The notes: a model not told the origin generated them from the letters alone. Counted from the stretch's first letter, positions 16,099 to 24,303 are shown. The stretch is 33,404 nucleotides of DNA from an uncultured Oscillospiraceae bacterium (GCA_949737515.1 CATJCP010000214.1:1-33404), one strand, 5' to 3'. A program made the numbers and translations.

Positions 16099-16530
16099 TT
16101 AACGGGCTGTAACGCTGGAGGAATACTTGGTGGTGGTCTCCGTTGCCCGGCCGTTCTCATCGTAGACCACGACATAAACCCGGGCACGGTATTTTTCGCC
16201 CTTTTCCAGGGAACAGGATTCGGAAATGGAGCCGCTGCCAACTCCGTCATCCGTCCATGTGTCAATGGTTTCCCAATAACCTCCAATGTATTGCTATAAA
16301 GCTAGGGTCATAGAGTAATCCAGATAATCCTGTAGATGAAGAACCGCCTCAATTTCTCCATAAGAATTTACGGTTGTATTTAAAGAACGAATATAAGAAT
16401 ACCTTGGAGAAATTCTTTCTTCCAAAACAGCATTTACCGCCTCTGCGGGCTGTTCATATGCCAATACCCTATTTCCCATTGCACATACTGCCGCGCTAAG
16501 TGCCAAGATAGACGCTAGAATCCTTTTCAT
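16099..16530 (-). pseudogene. Secreted DUF6147-like protein interrupted by an in-frame amber codon
   Basis: The frame opens with a signal peptide (MKRILASILALSAAVCAMG). It continues through ISPRYSYIRSLNTTV and stops at TAG 16296-16294 after 78 codons. The same frame then continues without a frameshift (QYIGGYWETIDTW, SGSISESCSLEKG, TKYSSSVTAR) to TAA at 16101-16099. The two halves together have the length (143 codons counting the amber) and motif order of small secreted DUF6147-type proteins. The amber most likely replaced a glutamine codon (CAG to TAG). A GGAGG site precedes the ATG. The gene follows the DUF4367-like gene by 17 bases. The family name is from pattern memory. Confidence 0.75.
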
Positions 16531-16547
16531 TTGTAATTCCTCCGATT

Positions 16548-17135
16548 TTATGTTATACTTACTTTATAGAGCGAGTCTATTATTTTTAGCAGCTCTTCCT
16601 GGGAAAGCCTACCGCCAGCTAAAAGGATGCAGTCATCATATAAAAGCAGGATACTGCTTTTGGAGTTATCTTCCGTCGTGTATAGATGACCTGACCTGCC
16701 ATTCCATTCAAACTCCTCTTTTTGCATATTCTCTGTATCAAAGGTGAGAGTAGAATTTAACGACATAGTTTCAACACCTATAATCGTTCCCTGTTCATTT
16801 TTATAGCTTAGGGACGCTGACATGCTGGAAACATAGAAAAAGCTTATAGAATAGCCCTCCGGGATATAGGCTGGCTCCCAATAATAGGTAATCGTCTCGC
16901 TGTTCTCCCCCTCGTCTGGGGGGATGACTTTCACATCAGTGGCAATTGGGGTTTCATGAAGAAAAAAACGCTGCAGCTGGTTTTGAAAGGCCGCTGCGGT
17001 TACAAAAGTGCTCAGCGCAGCGGCAATGGCTGCGGCGAATGTCAATACCCTCTTTGCCCGCAGAGAGGAGCCCCTTTTGGAACAACCGAAAATACGGTCA
17101 TGAATACGCCTGAACCCCCAGAGGTGTTGGAACAC
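16548..17135 (-). CDS. DUF4367-domain membrane-anchored protein, 5' end doubtful
   Basis: The frame has a basic cytoplasmic segment (KRGSSLRAKR), one membrane helix (about residues 29-50, LTFAAAIAAALSTFVTAAAF) and an extracytoplasmic domain. The latter contains YIPEGYSISFF, EEFEWNGRSGHLYT, LLLYDDCILLAGG and SQEELLKIIDSLY, the DUF4367 pattern often found at the C-terminus of anti-sigma-like proteins. A longer N-terminal regulatory part is usual. Here only a GTG at 17135 is available, with no good ribosome site, and the frame overlaps the 5' end of the opposite-strand gene. It is probably 5'-truncated. The DUF6147-like gene follows in the same direction. Confidence 0.6.
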   Translation of the reverse strand: MFQHLWGFRRIHDRIFGCSKRGSSLRAKRVLTFAAAIAAALSTFVTAAAFQNQLQRFFLHETPIATDVKVIPPDEGENSETITYYWEPAYIPEGYSISFFYVSSMSASLSYKNEQGTIIGVETMSLNSTLTFDTENMQKEEFEWNGRSGHLYTTEDNSKSSILLLYDDCILLAGGRLSQEELLKIIDSLYKVSIT

Positions 17136-17471
17136 CGGTCCTATCAGAAAGAGCTTCTAAAAAGCTTGACGGTTATTTATAAGGATATGGGTGCGGATTC
17201 CACCATTGCAAAGGCGAAAGCCTCCATCGAACATGTCTACGAACTGGGAAGGGTTGAATACAGCAGCGCCATGAGCCAGTATTCCCAGACAGCCGATCAA
17301 TCCTTCCCCGAACTGGAAGGCGCGGTCCCCGCAATAAACGAATTGATCCGCCAATCCCTAAAATCAGTATCCGATCAGTGGCTGGAGTCCAGGGGGATGA
17401 CCATGAGTGAGTGGACGTCCATCCTTGACCGCCAGAAGGAGGATACGGAAAAGAGGATGTCCTCATTGTGA
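17100..17471 (+). CDS. Unrecognised small soluble protein
   Basis: From the ATG at 17100 this is 123 residues, charged and mostly helical by composition, with no membrane segment or signal peptide. I do not recognise a family. The frame stays open further upstream, but that part is antisense to the DUF4367-like coding region. No clear ribosome site precedes the ATG, so the 5' end may be missing. The stop overlaps the GTG start of the next gene (GTGA at 17468-17471), which strongly supports this frame being translated. Confidence 0.5.
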   Translation: MNTPEPPEVLEHRSYQKELLKSLTVIYKDMGADSTIAKAKASIEHVYELGRVEYSSAMSQYSQTADQSFPELEGAVPAINELIRQSLKSVSDQWLESRGMTMSEWTSILDRQKEDTEKRMSSL

Positions 17472-18070
17472 AAAAACCTTTATCCATTGTCATTACCGCC
17501 GCAGCCATTTTATCCGTCTCCCTATGCGCCGCGGCCATATTCAGCGGAAACCGCGGTCATATCCCCGACAAAGACAAGGTCCTCGCAGCTGTGGGAGAGG
17601 TTTCGATTACCGAAGAAGACGTATCCTTAATCCAGGACTGTGACGCCCTGGTAAACTCTCTCTTGGGGGTCCGTGGCTCAGGGACTTCTGAACGGGAAGC
17701 GCTGGAAAGGGCTATTTCCCAGGAGGTAAAGCGGGAAATGATCCGGGAAAAGGGCCTCTCCCTGTCAGAAGCGGAGAAGGAGGAGATCAAAAACACAGTG
17801 CTGGCGGATGTGAAAACCGCGGAATACCTTCTCGCCAACGGCTCCGAGCAGGAAAAAGAAATGGCTCAAAAAAATGCGGATATCATACAGGCCTTTCTCC
17901 AGGTCTATCAGGTTTCCATGGAGGAGTACAACGAAATGTGCGTTGACGCCAGCATATTCGCCGTGGAATCCGCCCGCCTTGTCAGCCAGGAGTTCGGCGG
18001 GGATGAAGCGGCCCTGGAGGCTTATATCAAAAACCATTATAAAGAATACTGTGTAACCGTCAATCAATAG
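17468..18070 (+). CDS. Secreted or membrane-anchored SurA N-terminal-like protein
   Basis: A 200-residue protein starting with GTG and a signal-anchor (residues 1-25). A mostly helical region follows with VGEVSITEEDVSLIQD, then RAISQEVKREMIREKGLSLSEAEKEEI and a C-terminal YIKNHYKEYCVTV. The pattern (an entry strand, then a helical bundle with a conserved LS-x-E-E segment) recalls the SurA/PrsA chaperone N-terminal domain, but no PPIase domain is present. It is translationally coupled to the gene before it, so the two probably act together. Function unknown. Confidence 0.6.
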   Translation: MKKPLSIVITAAAILSVSLCAAAIFSGNRGHIPDKDKVLAAVGEVSITEEDVSLIQDCDALVNSLLGVRGSGTSEREALERAISQEVKREMIREKGLSLSEAEKEEIKNTVLADVKTAEYLLANGSEQEKEMAQKNADIIQAFLQVYQVSMEEYNEMCVDASIFAVESARLVSQEFGGDEAALEAYIKNHYKEYCVTVNQ

Positions 18071-18147
18071 CGGTAAAAGGCAAGGCAGTCTGTAAAGGAC
18101 TGGACTTTTTGTTGGATCTTTCCATAGGTATAAAATACATGGTTAAA

Positions 18148-18182
18148 GCAAACAGGCAGCGGAAAAACCGTTGCCTGTTTTG
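18148..18182. terminator. Terminator between the SurA-like and RelB-like genes
   Basis: AAACAGGCAGCGG (18150-18162) pairs with CCGTTGCCTGTTT (18168-18180), one G-U pair, with a TTTTG tail on the plus strand. Confidence 0.75.
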
Positions 18183-18186
18183 TGTA

Positions 18187-18324
18187 TCATACCCGAAGAG
18201 ATTGACGGACAAAAATATTAAATGCTGTGGAAAGATTCATCCCCAAATCAGAAAACAGCGCATCCGCCTGAGCCTTCAAATCCGAGTCCATCCGAATGCT
18301 GATATTGGTTGTAGTACCAGTCAT
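18187..18324 (-). pseudogene. RelB/DinJ-type antitoxin, truncated, no toxin
   Basis: From the ATG at 18324 (GGGGAG site six bases away) the protein is 45 residues. It shows the ribbon-helix-helix start of RelB/DinJ antitoxins: TTTNISIRMDSDLKAQADALF, then MNLSTAFNIFVRQSL. Typical members continue another 40 residues after this point, the part that wraps the toxin. Here a stop follows at once and the DNA runs into a terminator. No RelE/YafQ-type toxin is next to it. A TATAAT at 18366-18361 could be its -10. It could still act as a DNA-binding peptide. Confidence 0.7.
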
Positions 18325-18377
18325 TTGATCATCTCCCCTTGGTTTTGTATTGATATAAGTATTATACCCGGATTGCA

Positions 18378-18420
18378 CGAAAAACCTCGCCAAGTTCCAA
18401 ACCGGCGAGGTTTTGTTTTT
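18378..18420 (-). terminator. Terminator of citrate synthase
   Basis: AAAACCTCGCC (18381-18391) pairs with GGCGAGGTTTT (18404-18414). On the minus strand it ends in a T run directly after the citrate synthase stop. Confidence 0.8.
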
Positions 18421-18421
18421 G

Positions 18422-19804
18422 TTATCTCTCCTTCAGGGGTACATAGCTCTGGCGGGGCAGGACAGCCTTATAGGCCGGGCGGATCAGCCTGCCGCCGCAG
18501 ACGATCTCCTCCATGCGGTGGGCGCACCACCCCGCCACCCGGGCGGCGGCGAAAAGGGGCGTATGGAGCTCGTCGGGGATGCCCAGCATCTTGTAGACCA
18601 GTCCGGAATACAGGTCCACGTTGGCGCAGACCACCTTGTTCTTCCCATTTTCGGCCAGGACCTCCGGGGCCAGCCTTTCAATGGATTCCAGCAGCCCAAA
18701 CTCATCCTCAAAGCCCTTGACCTTTGCCAGCTTCCGGGCGCTGCTTTTGAGGATCACCGCGCGGGGATCGCTCTTGGTGTAAACCGCGTGGCCCATGCCG
18801 TAGATCAGGCCGGAACGGTCCCCCGCCTGTCTGTTGACCAGCTTCAGGAGATAATCCTTTACCTCCCCGTCGTTATCCCAGTGCTTGACGTCCGCCTTCA
18901 TAAAGTCTACCATTTCCCGGACCTTTTTATTTGCCCCGCCGTGTCTGGGACCCTTGAGAGAGCCGATGCCGGCGGAGATGGCAGCATAGATATCAGTGCC
19001 GGAGGAGGAAAGGACCCGGGCCGCAAAGGTGGAGTTATTGCCGCCTCCGTGTTCGGCGTGGAGGATCATACAGATATCCAGCAGGCGGGCCTCCTCCTCG
19101 GTAAACTGGGTGTCGGCCCGGAGCATCCGCAGAATGGTCTGAGCGATGGAATGTTCCGGCAAAGGCTGATGGAAGTACATGCTCTCCTTATCCCAAAAGC
19201 GGCGCTTGATCTGGTAGGCCATGACCATGATGCTGGGCAGCCGGGCGATCAGTTGGAAGGACTGGCGCATCTGGTTTTCTATGGAAAGGTCGTCTGGAGT
19301 TTCGTCGTAAAAATAAAGGCCCAAAACGCCGCGGGAAAGCTGGATCATCAGCTGGTTAGAGGGGGTTTTCATCAGCACGTCCTCCGCAAAGCTGTCCGGC
19401 AGCTCCCGGTAAAGGGTCATCAGCTCCCGCATGGTGGTGAGCTGGGCCTGGGTGGGAAGCTTCCCCACCAGCAGCAGCCATGCCGCCTCCTCAAAGCCGA
19501 ACCGGTTTTCCTCTACACACCCCTTCACCAGGTTGTTGATATTCACCCCCCGGTAGGAGAGCCTGCCTTCCACAGGGGACTTTTCCCCCTCGTCCATCAC
19601 ATATCCGTGGACGTTACAAATCTGGGTCAGGCCAGCTACAACGCCGGTGCCGTCCGGATTCCGCAGGCCCCGTGCCACCGGATAGATTTTATAAAGGTCA
19701 GTGTCAATGGTGTTATATTCTTTAAACTGGCTGCATATGGATTGGATATCCCACATGGCGTCCCGCTGGTCATAGCCGTGGATCGGAATATTTGTATTCT
19801 GCAT
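18422..19804 (-). CDS. gltA: Citrate synthase
   Basis: A 460-residue citrate/2-methylcitrate synthase condensing oxaloacetate with acetyl-CoA. The expected active-site residues are present: H288 in GPRHGGAN, H339 in YGMGHAVYTKSDPR and D397 in CANVDLYSG. The LHAEHGGGNNS segment is at 249-258. The N-terminal extension of about 50 residues before the core is typical of the type found in Clostridia. A GAGGTG site precedes the ATG. A consensus promoter lies about 90 bases upstream. Neither aconitase nor isocitrate dehydrogenase is adjacent. Confidence 0.95.
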   Translation of the reverse strand: MQNTNIPIHGYDQRDAMWDIQSICSQFKEYNTIDTDLYKIYPVARGLRNPDGTGVVAGLTQICNVHGYVMDEGEKSPVEGRLSYRGVNINNLVKGCVEENRFGFEEAAWLLLVGKLPTQAQLTTMRELMTLYRELPDSFAEDVLMKTPSNQLMIQLSRGVLGLYFYDETPDDLSIENQMRQSFQLIARLPSIMVMAYQIKRRFWDKESMYFHQPLPEHSIAQTILRMLRADTQFTEEEARLLDICMILHAEHGGGNNSTFAARVLSSSGTDIYAAISAGIGSLKGPRHGGANKKVREMVDFMKADVKHWDNDGEVKDYLLKLVNRQAGDRSGLIYGMGHAVYTKSDPRAVILKSSARKLAKVKGFEDEFGLLESIERLAPEVLAENGKNKVVCANVDLYSGLVYKMLGIPDELHTPLFAAARVAGWCAHRMEEIVCGGRLIRPAYKAVLPRQSYVPLKER

Positions 19805-19869
19805 ATTTTTTCACCTCATAATTCATTTCCGGTGGATTGGCTTACCATTTCAAATGAATGGAAACAGAA

Positions 19870-19885
19870 GGCCCCCAAAGGGGCC
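19870..19885 (-). promoter_or_regulatory. Short GC hairpin at the start of the gltA leader
   Basis: GGCCCC and GGGGCC with a four-base loop lie a few bases downstream of the predicted gltA transcription start. It has no T run. It may stabilise the 5' end of the mRNA. Confidence 0.35.
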
Positions 19886-19895
19886 GGTAATAACT

Positions 19896-19924
19896 ATTGT
19901 ACCTAAAAAAAGAGGAAAAGTCAA
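19896..19924 (-). promoter_or_regulatory. gltA promoter
   Basis: On the minus strand, TTGACT (19924-19919), a 17-base spacer and TACAAT (19901-19896). Confidence 0.8.
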
Positions 19925-20189
19925 TTCCATAATTCTCCAAATCCGTCCAAAATGAAGGAATTTAAATAAATTCTTTCAAAATAAATAAAAATCAGCAAAA
20001 AATCTCATTTCATTTTGAAAAAGAAGAAGGAAACTTTTCTTTATTCTGCAAAGTGAGAGGAGGACATCAACGACATCATTTTTTCATTTTTCGCCCTTAT
20101 CCGATTTTCCGTTAAAAGGACGCATAAAGCCGGTGGATTCCGGCTTGTAAATACCCTGGAATAAAAATACAGGAAAGGAAGCAAAAAAG

Positions 20190-21422
20190 ATGAAGGTAAA
20201 CCTTTTGCTGTGTATCTGTCTGGCACTATTGATCTTCTGCATCCCGCTGGCGGCCCTGGGGATAAACTCCCATTTCACGGAGGAAAGGGGGACAAGCCCC
20301 TCTTTCAGCGTTCCGACGTCTTCCCAGCCACTCCATCCAAGTGATGGAGCCAGTACTTCTCTGCAGGAGAAACAGCCAAGGGAGAATACATCCTCTTCAA
20401 GGGAATTACTGGAGAGCTCCAGTGCCCCGTCGACGGACAGGCCGGAGATAATACCGCCGGAATCCTCCCCGAATATAGATGACTCCCTCTCTACCCTGAT
20501 ACCGTCCAGCTCCCAGATGGCAGCAGAACCGGCGTCGGTGGTTCTTCCGGACTGCGAAAGCTTTACAATTTACGATCTGACCACCGGTGAGCTGCACACG
20601 CTTCCCGCTCGGGAGTACACAGTGTGCGCCGTAAGCGCGGAGATGCCCCCTACCTTTTCCACAGAAGCCTTGAAAGCCCAGGCTGTGGCCTGCTATACCT
20701 ATGCCCTCCGGGCCAAATACGACAACGCCAAGCAGCCGGATCCCTCCCTGAAAGGGGCGGATTTCGCGGCAGATCCCTCCGACTGGAAAGGGTATGTGAC
20801 CCGGGAACAATATCTGGACCGCTATGGAGAGGAAAATGGGGCGGCCTACTGGGACACCATTGAACAGGCGGTCAGCCCGGTGTTGGGCTATGTTATGCTT
20901 TACCAGGAAAACCCCATTGTGGCGGCATATCACTCTATCTGCGCCGGAAAGACAGAGGACGCCTCCAACGTGTGGCAGGGGGCCGCGCCCTATCTGGTAC
21001 CAGTGGAGAGCATTGGGGATCAGTACGCGCCCAATTACGAGACGGCGGAGCTGTTCTCCCCTGATGGCCTGAGGGAAGCCCTGTCTATGGCGGGACTGAT
21101 GCCCGCGGACAGCTTTTCTGGGGAACCTGCGGGATGGTTCAGCGACTTTGAACGGAGCAGCTCAGGCTACGTCACCGCCCTGACTCTGTGCGGAGAACAG
21201 CTGGACGGGATGGACGTCCGCACCGCCCTAGGGCTTCGGTCATCAAATTTTACAGTAGAGTACATCAATGGGTCATTCCTGTTCCGCGTGTGCGGGTATG
21301 GACATGGAGTCGGAATGTCACAGTATGGAGCGGAATACTTAGGGGCAAATGGAGAGAGCTGGCAGGACATTTTAGGCCACTACTATACAGGGGTGAGGAT
21401 CGCCAAGGTGGAAAATTTCTGA
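20190..21422 (+). CDS. SpoIID/LytB-domain protein with long Ser/Pro stalk
   Basis: A 410-residue secreted or membrane-anchored protein. It has an N-terminal signal-anchor (residues 3-24), then a low-complexity stalk rich in Ser, Pro, Thr and Glu (about 32-115). The SpoIID/LytB domain follows from about 120. The catalytic-type E151 lies in VSAEMPPTFSTEALKAQAVA and the C-terminal signature is GYGHGVGMSQYGA. SpoIID is a peptidoglycan lytic transglycosylase needed for engulfment. This protein may be SpoIID itself or a vegetative relative; no spoIIIAA or spoIIQ genes are near. A GGAAAGGAAG site precedes the ATG. Confidence 0.85.
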   Translation: MKVNLLLCICLALLIFCIPLAALGINSHFTEERGTSPSFSVPTSSQPLHPSDGASTSLQEKQPRENTSSSRELLESSSAPSTDRPEIIPPESSPNIDDSLSTLIPSSSQMAAEPASVVLPDCESFTIYDLTTGELHTLPAREYTVCAVSAEMPPTFSTEALKAQAVACYTYALRAKYDNAKQPDPSLKGADFAADPSDWKGYVTREQYLDRYGEENGAAYWDTIEQAVSPVLGYVMLYQENPIVAAYHSICAGKTEDASNVWQGAAPYLVPVESIGDQYAPNYETAELFSPDGLREALSMAGLMPADSFSGEPAGWFSDFERSSSGYVTALTLCGEQLDGMDVRTALGLRSSNFTVEYINGSFLFRVCGYGHGVGMSQYGAEYLGANGESWQDILGHYYTGVRIAKVENF

Positions 21423-21523
21423 TGGCTCGTTAGCTTGTCATGCCCATCATACTCTTTTTCTGTCTCCTATTTCGTTTTACTATCATCGGCCAGGCATATT
21501 TTGTAAAAAAGCAAAAATGGAGA

Positions 21524-21552
21524 TTGACAAAACCCTTGGTATGTGGTAAAAT
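21524..21552 (+). promoter_or_regulatory. Promoter of the tRNA-Ser pair
   Basis: Perfect TTGACA (21524-21529), a 17-base spacer and TAAAAT (21547-21552), 19 bases before the first tRNA. Confidence 0.85.
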
Positions 21553-21570
21553 AAAAGCCGTCGCAGAAAC

Positions 21571-21657
21571 GGAGAGATGTCCGAGCGGTTTAAGGAGCTG
21601 GTCTTGAAAACCAGTGACCCGACAGGGCCGTGGGTTCGAATCCCACTCTCTCCGCCA
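21571..21657 (+). tRNA. tRNA-Ser(UGA)
   Basis: An 87-base class II tRNA. The acceptor GGAGAGA pairs with TCTCTCC, the discriminator is G and a CCA end is encoded at 21655-21657. The anticodon stem CTGGT/ACCAG encloses loop CTTGAAA, so the anticodon is TGA. It has a long variable arm and the T-loop GGTTCGAATCC. Confidence 0.96.
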
Positions 21658-21687
21658 ATCTAATCCGTTTCGCGTAAATTCACCGTT

Positions 21688-21774
21688 GGAGAAATACTCA
21701 AGTGGTGAAGAGGCTCCCCTGCTAAGGGAGTAGGCCGGGTAACTGGCGCGAGGGTTCAAATCCCTCTTTCTCCG
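21688..21774 (+). tRNA. tRNA-Ser(GCU)
   Basis: A class II tRNA with acceptor GGAGAAA/TTTCTCC and discriminator G. The anticodon stem CTCCC/GGGAG encloses loop CTGCTAA, so the anticodon is GCT. It has a long variable arm and the T-loop GGTTCAAATCC. The next bases are CCT, so the CCA end is not encoded and must be added by the CCA-adding enzyme. Confidence 0.95.
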
Positions 21775-21780
21775 CCTATG

Positions 21781-21822
21781 AAAACCCGCTTTATCGTCAG
21801 GATAAAGCGGGTTTTCTTTTTG
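21781..21822 (+). terminator. Terminator of the tRNA-Ser operon
   Basis: A perfect 15-bp stem AAAACCCGCTTTATC (21781-21795) with its complement ending near 21815, then a CTTTTT tail. Confidence 0.92.
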
Positions 21823-21871
21823 GTAAATAACCCATTGAGCATCCCCCAAAGCTTTTGATTCCATTTCTGCC

Positions 21872-21900
21872 TTGTTTTTGGAAAACAGCGGTACTATAAT
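21872..21900 (+). promoter_or_regulatory. Promoter of the alpha-xylosidase gene
   Basis: TTGTTT (21872-21877), a 17-base spacer and a perfect TATAAT (21895-21900), 88 bases before the start. Confidence 0.6.
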
Positions 21901-21987
21901 GAAAGGGTAGATCGGGGCGTCCTTTTTCTTGTCAGACAAGGGCAGCGTCTCCACATAACGAAATGTTCCAAACATGGAGGAAGCAAT

Positions 21988-24243
21988 ATGAAATTTAACC
22001 TTGGCGAATGGCGCGCCAAACCCGGAGTCACCGCTTATAACTGCGAACAGATCCGGCAGGTAAGGCTGTCGGAGGACGGAAAGGAGCTGCATCTGTATAC
22101 CGTCCCCTACCGCCAGGACAGGCGGAGCCTGGACGGCCCCGCCCAGGAACTGACCATCACCGCGCCAGGAAGGGATATGCTGCGGCTGCAGTCAGTTCAC
22201 TTCAAAGGAGACCGGCGGAAAATGCCCCAGTTTGACCTGGACAACCAGCGCCTGCCCCTGGAAATTGATGAAGAGGAAGACAATTTGACCGTGGCCTCCG
22301 GCAGGCTCCGCCTGGTGATATCTACAAAGAGCCCTTGCTCCTTCACCTGGTACTATGGGGAAAGAAGGCTCACCAGCATAGGGGATCGTTTCGGCTCCCC
22401 TATGCTCGGCTACATCAGCACTCCAGAGGGTCCCTTCATGCGCTGTCAGCTCCAGGTGGATGTGGGGGAGAAAATCTACGGCTTGGGAGAACGGTTCACC
22501 CCCTTTGTCCGCAACGGACAGGTTGTGGACATGTGGAACGAGGACGGCGGAACCTCCAGCGAGCTGTCCTATAAGAACATTCCCTTCTACCTCTCCAACC
22601 GGAATTACGGTGTACTGGTCAACGATTCCGGCCCCGTCTCCTTTGAGGTCTGCTCCGAGGCTGTGACCAAGGTTCAGTTCAGCGTGCCGGGGCAAAGGAT
22701 GGACTTTATTGTCATCGGCGGGGAGGACCGTAAGGACGTGCTTTCCCATTACACCTCCCTTTCTGGAAGGCCCGCTCTCCCTCCCGCCTGGACCTTTGGC
22801 CTGTGGCTGACCTCCTCCTTCACCACATCCTACGACGAAAAAACGGTCAGCAGCTTTGTGGATGGCATGGCTGAGCGAGAAATCCCCCTAAGCGTGTTCC
22901 ACTTTGACTGCTTCTGGATGAAAGAGAACCAGTGGTGCGGCTTTGAATGGGATAAGGATATGTTCCCCGACGTGGAGGGGATGCTGAGACGGATGCACGA
23001 AAGGGGTCTAAAAGTCTGCGTCTGGATCAACCCCTATCTGGCCCAGCACAGCTCAGTTTTCGACGAGGCGGCAGACAAAGGGTATCTTCTGAAAAAGCCC
23101 AACGGGGATATTTGGCAGTGGGATTTGTGGCAGGCAGGCCTTGCGGTGGTGGACTTCACCAATCCGGAAGCAGCGGAATGGTATAAGGACAAACTGAGAG
23201 GGCTGCTCCGCCAGGGGGTTGACTGCTTCAAGACTGACTTCGGCGAGCGCATCCCCACCGATGTAGTCTACCACGACGGCAGCGACCCGGAGCGGATGCA
23301 CAACTACTATACATACCTGTACAACAAGGCGGTTTACCAGGTCCTTGCAGAGGAACGGGGAACAGAGGAAGCGGTGCTGTTCGCCCGCAGCGCAACAGTT
23401 GGCGGGCAGAAGTTCCCTGTCCACTGGGGCGGGGACTGCAACTCCACCTATGTTTCCATGGCGGAATCCCTCCGCGGCGGCCTGGGGCTGTGCCTGTCCG
23501 GCTTTGGATTCTGGAGCCACGACATCGGCGGCTTTGAAGGGACAGCAGCCCCGGACCTTTACAAGCGGTGGCTGGCCTTTGGACTGCTCAGCTCCCATTC
23601 CCGGCTCCACGGGTCAAGCTCCTACCGCGTGCCCTGGCTGTTTGGGGAACAAGCTGTGGAGGTTTGCAGATACTTTTCCAAGCTCAAGAACCAGCTGATG
23701 CCCTATCTTTACGGGCAGGCGGCGGATGCCTCTCGGACAGGGATTCCGATGATGCGGGCCATGATGCTGGAATTCGATGACCTGGGCTGTGAGGACTGCG
23801 ACCGGCAGTATATGCTGGGGGACGCCCTCCTTGTTGCTCCGGTCATGAGGGAAGACGGCTTTGTCGATTACTACCTGCCCGCCGGGACCTGGACCCACCT
23901 GCTTTCCGGGGAGACAGCGGAAAGCACCGGCGGATGGCGGAGAGAACAATACGACTATTTCTCCCTGCCTTTGTTTGTACGGGAAAATACAATCCTGCCC
24001 ATAGGCGGACGGGAGGACCGTCCCGACTACGACTATACCGAAGGGCTGACACTGCGGATTTACAATTTGTCCAGCGGCGCGAAAGCGCGTCGGGAGATCG
24101 TAGACATGAAAGGCAACGTGGCTTTTACTGTTTCAGCCAGCCGGAAGGGGGACACGATCTCTATACGGCTGTCAGGCGGAAATCCAGATATTTCTGTAAA
24201 ACAGGTGGGGACCAACTGCAGAATTGAGATGGAGCCAAAATGA
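21988..24243 (+). CDS. yicI: Alpha-xylosidase, GH31 family (YicI-like)
   Basis: A 751-residue cytoplasmic GH31 enzyme without signal peptide, close in length and motif order to E. coli YicI (772 residues). The N-terminal beta domain includes GEKIYGLGERFTPF. The barrel contains LWLTSSFTTSYDE, the nucleophile D417 in KTDFGE and the acid/base D483 in HWGGD. SGFGFWSHDIGGFEG and a C-terminal beta domain follow. It removes alpha-xylose from xyloglucan-type oligosaccharides such as isoprimeverose. It stands alone, between its own promoter and terminator, with no transporter alongside. A GGAGGAAGC site precedes the ATG. Confidence 0.93.
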   Translation: MKFNLGEWRAKPGVTAYNCEQIRQVRLSEDGKELHLYTVPYRQDRRSLDGPAQELTITAPGRDMLRLQSVHFKGDRRKMPQFDLDNQRLPLEIDEEEDNLTVASGRLRLVISTKSPCSFTWYYGERRLTSIGDRFGSPMLGYISTPEGPFMRCQLQVDVGEKIYGLGERFTPFVRNGQVVDMWNEDGGTSSELSYKNIPFYLSNRNYGVLVNDSGPVSFEVCSEAVTKVQFSVPGQRMDFIVIGGEDRKDVLSHYTSLSGRPALPPAWTFGLWLTSSFTTSYDEKTVSSFVDGMAEREIPLSVFHFDCFWMKENQWCGFEWDKDMFPDVEGMLRRMHERGLKVCVWINPYLAQHSSVFDEAADKGYLLKKPNGDIWQWDLWQAGLAVVDFTNPEAAEWYKDKLRGLLRQGVDCFKTDFGERIPTDVVYHDGSDPERMHNYYTYLYNKAVYQVLAEERGTEEAVLFARSATVGGQKFPVHWGGDCNSTYVSMAESLRGGLGLCLSGFGFWSHDIGGFEGTAAPDLYKRWLAFGLLSSHSRLHGSSSYRVPWLFGEQAVEVCRYFSKLKNQLMPYLYGQAADASRTGIPMMRAMMLEFDDLGCEDCDRQYMLGDALLVAPVMREDGFVDYYLPAGTWTHLLSGETAESTGGWRREQYDYFSLPLFVRENTILPIGGREDRPDYDYTEGLTLRIYNLSSGAKARREIVDMKGNVAFTVSASRKGDTISIRLSGGNPDISVKQVGTNCRIEMEPK

Positions 24244-24262
24244 GATCTTAATATTGATAAGA

Positions 24263-24303
24263 ACAGGCAGAAGGGCTTTCACAAAGTCTTTCTGCCTTTC
24301 TTA
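24263..24303. terminator. Terminator between yicI and the sensor kinase
   Basis: AGGCAGAAGGGCTTT (24265-24279) pairs with AAAGTCTTTCTGCCT (two G-U pairs) and is followed by TTCTT on the plus strand. It lies between convergent genes. Confidence 0.75.

Larger units (their letters stand above)
19805..20189. other. Intergenic region between gltA and the SpoIID-like gene
   Basis: This 385-base divergent region holds the gltA promoter and leader hairpin. An AT-rich stretch at about 19930-20040 is followed by the 5' flank of the SpoIID-like gene. I could not identify a confident promoter for the latter, and no small gene is convincing. Confidence 0.5.

Noticed and set aside
16294-16296. Amber codon as a pyrrolysine or other recoding site
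   Set aside because: No pylT/pylS genes or stem-loop next to the codon is visible, and the family position is expected to be glutamine. A nonsense mutation or error is simpler.
18413-19906. A long open frame on the plus strand opposite citrate synthase
   Set aside because: Antisense shadow of gltA caused by GC-rich codon structure; no family resemblance.
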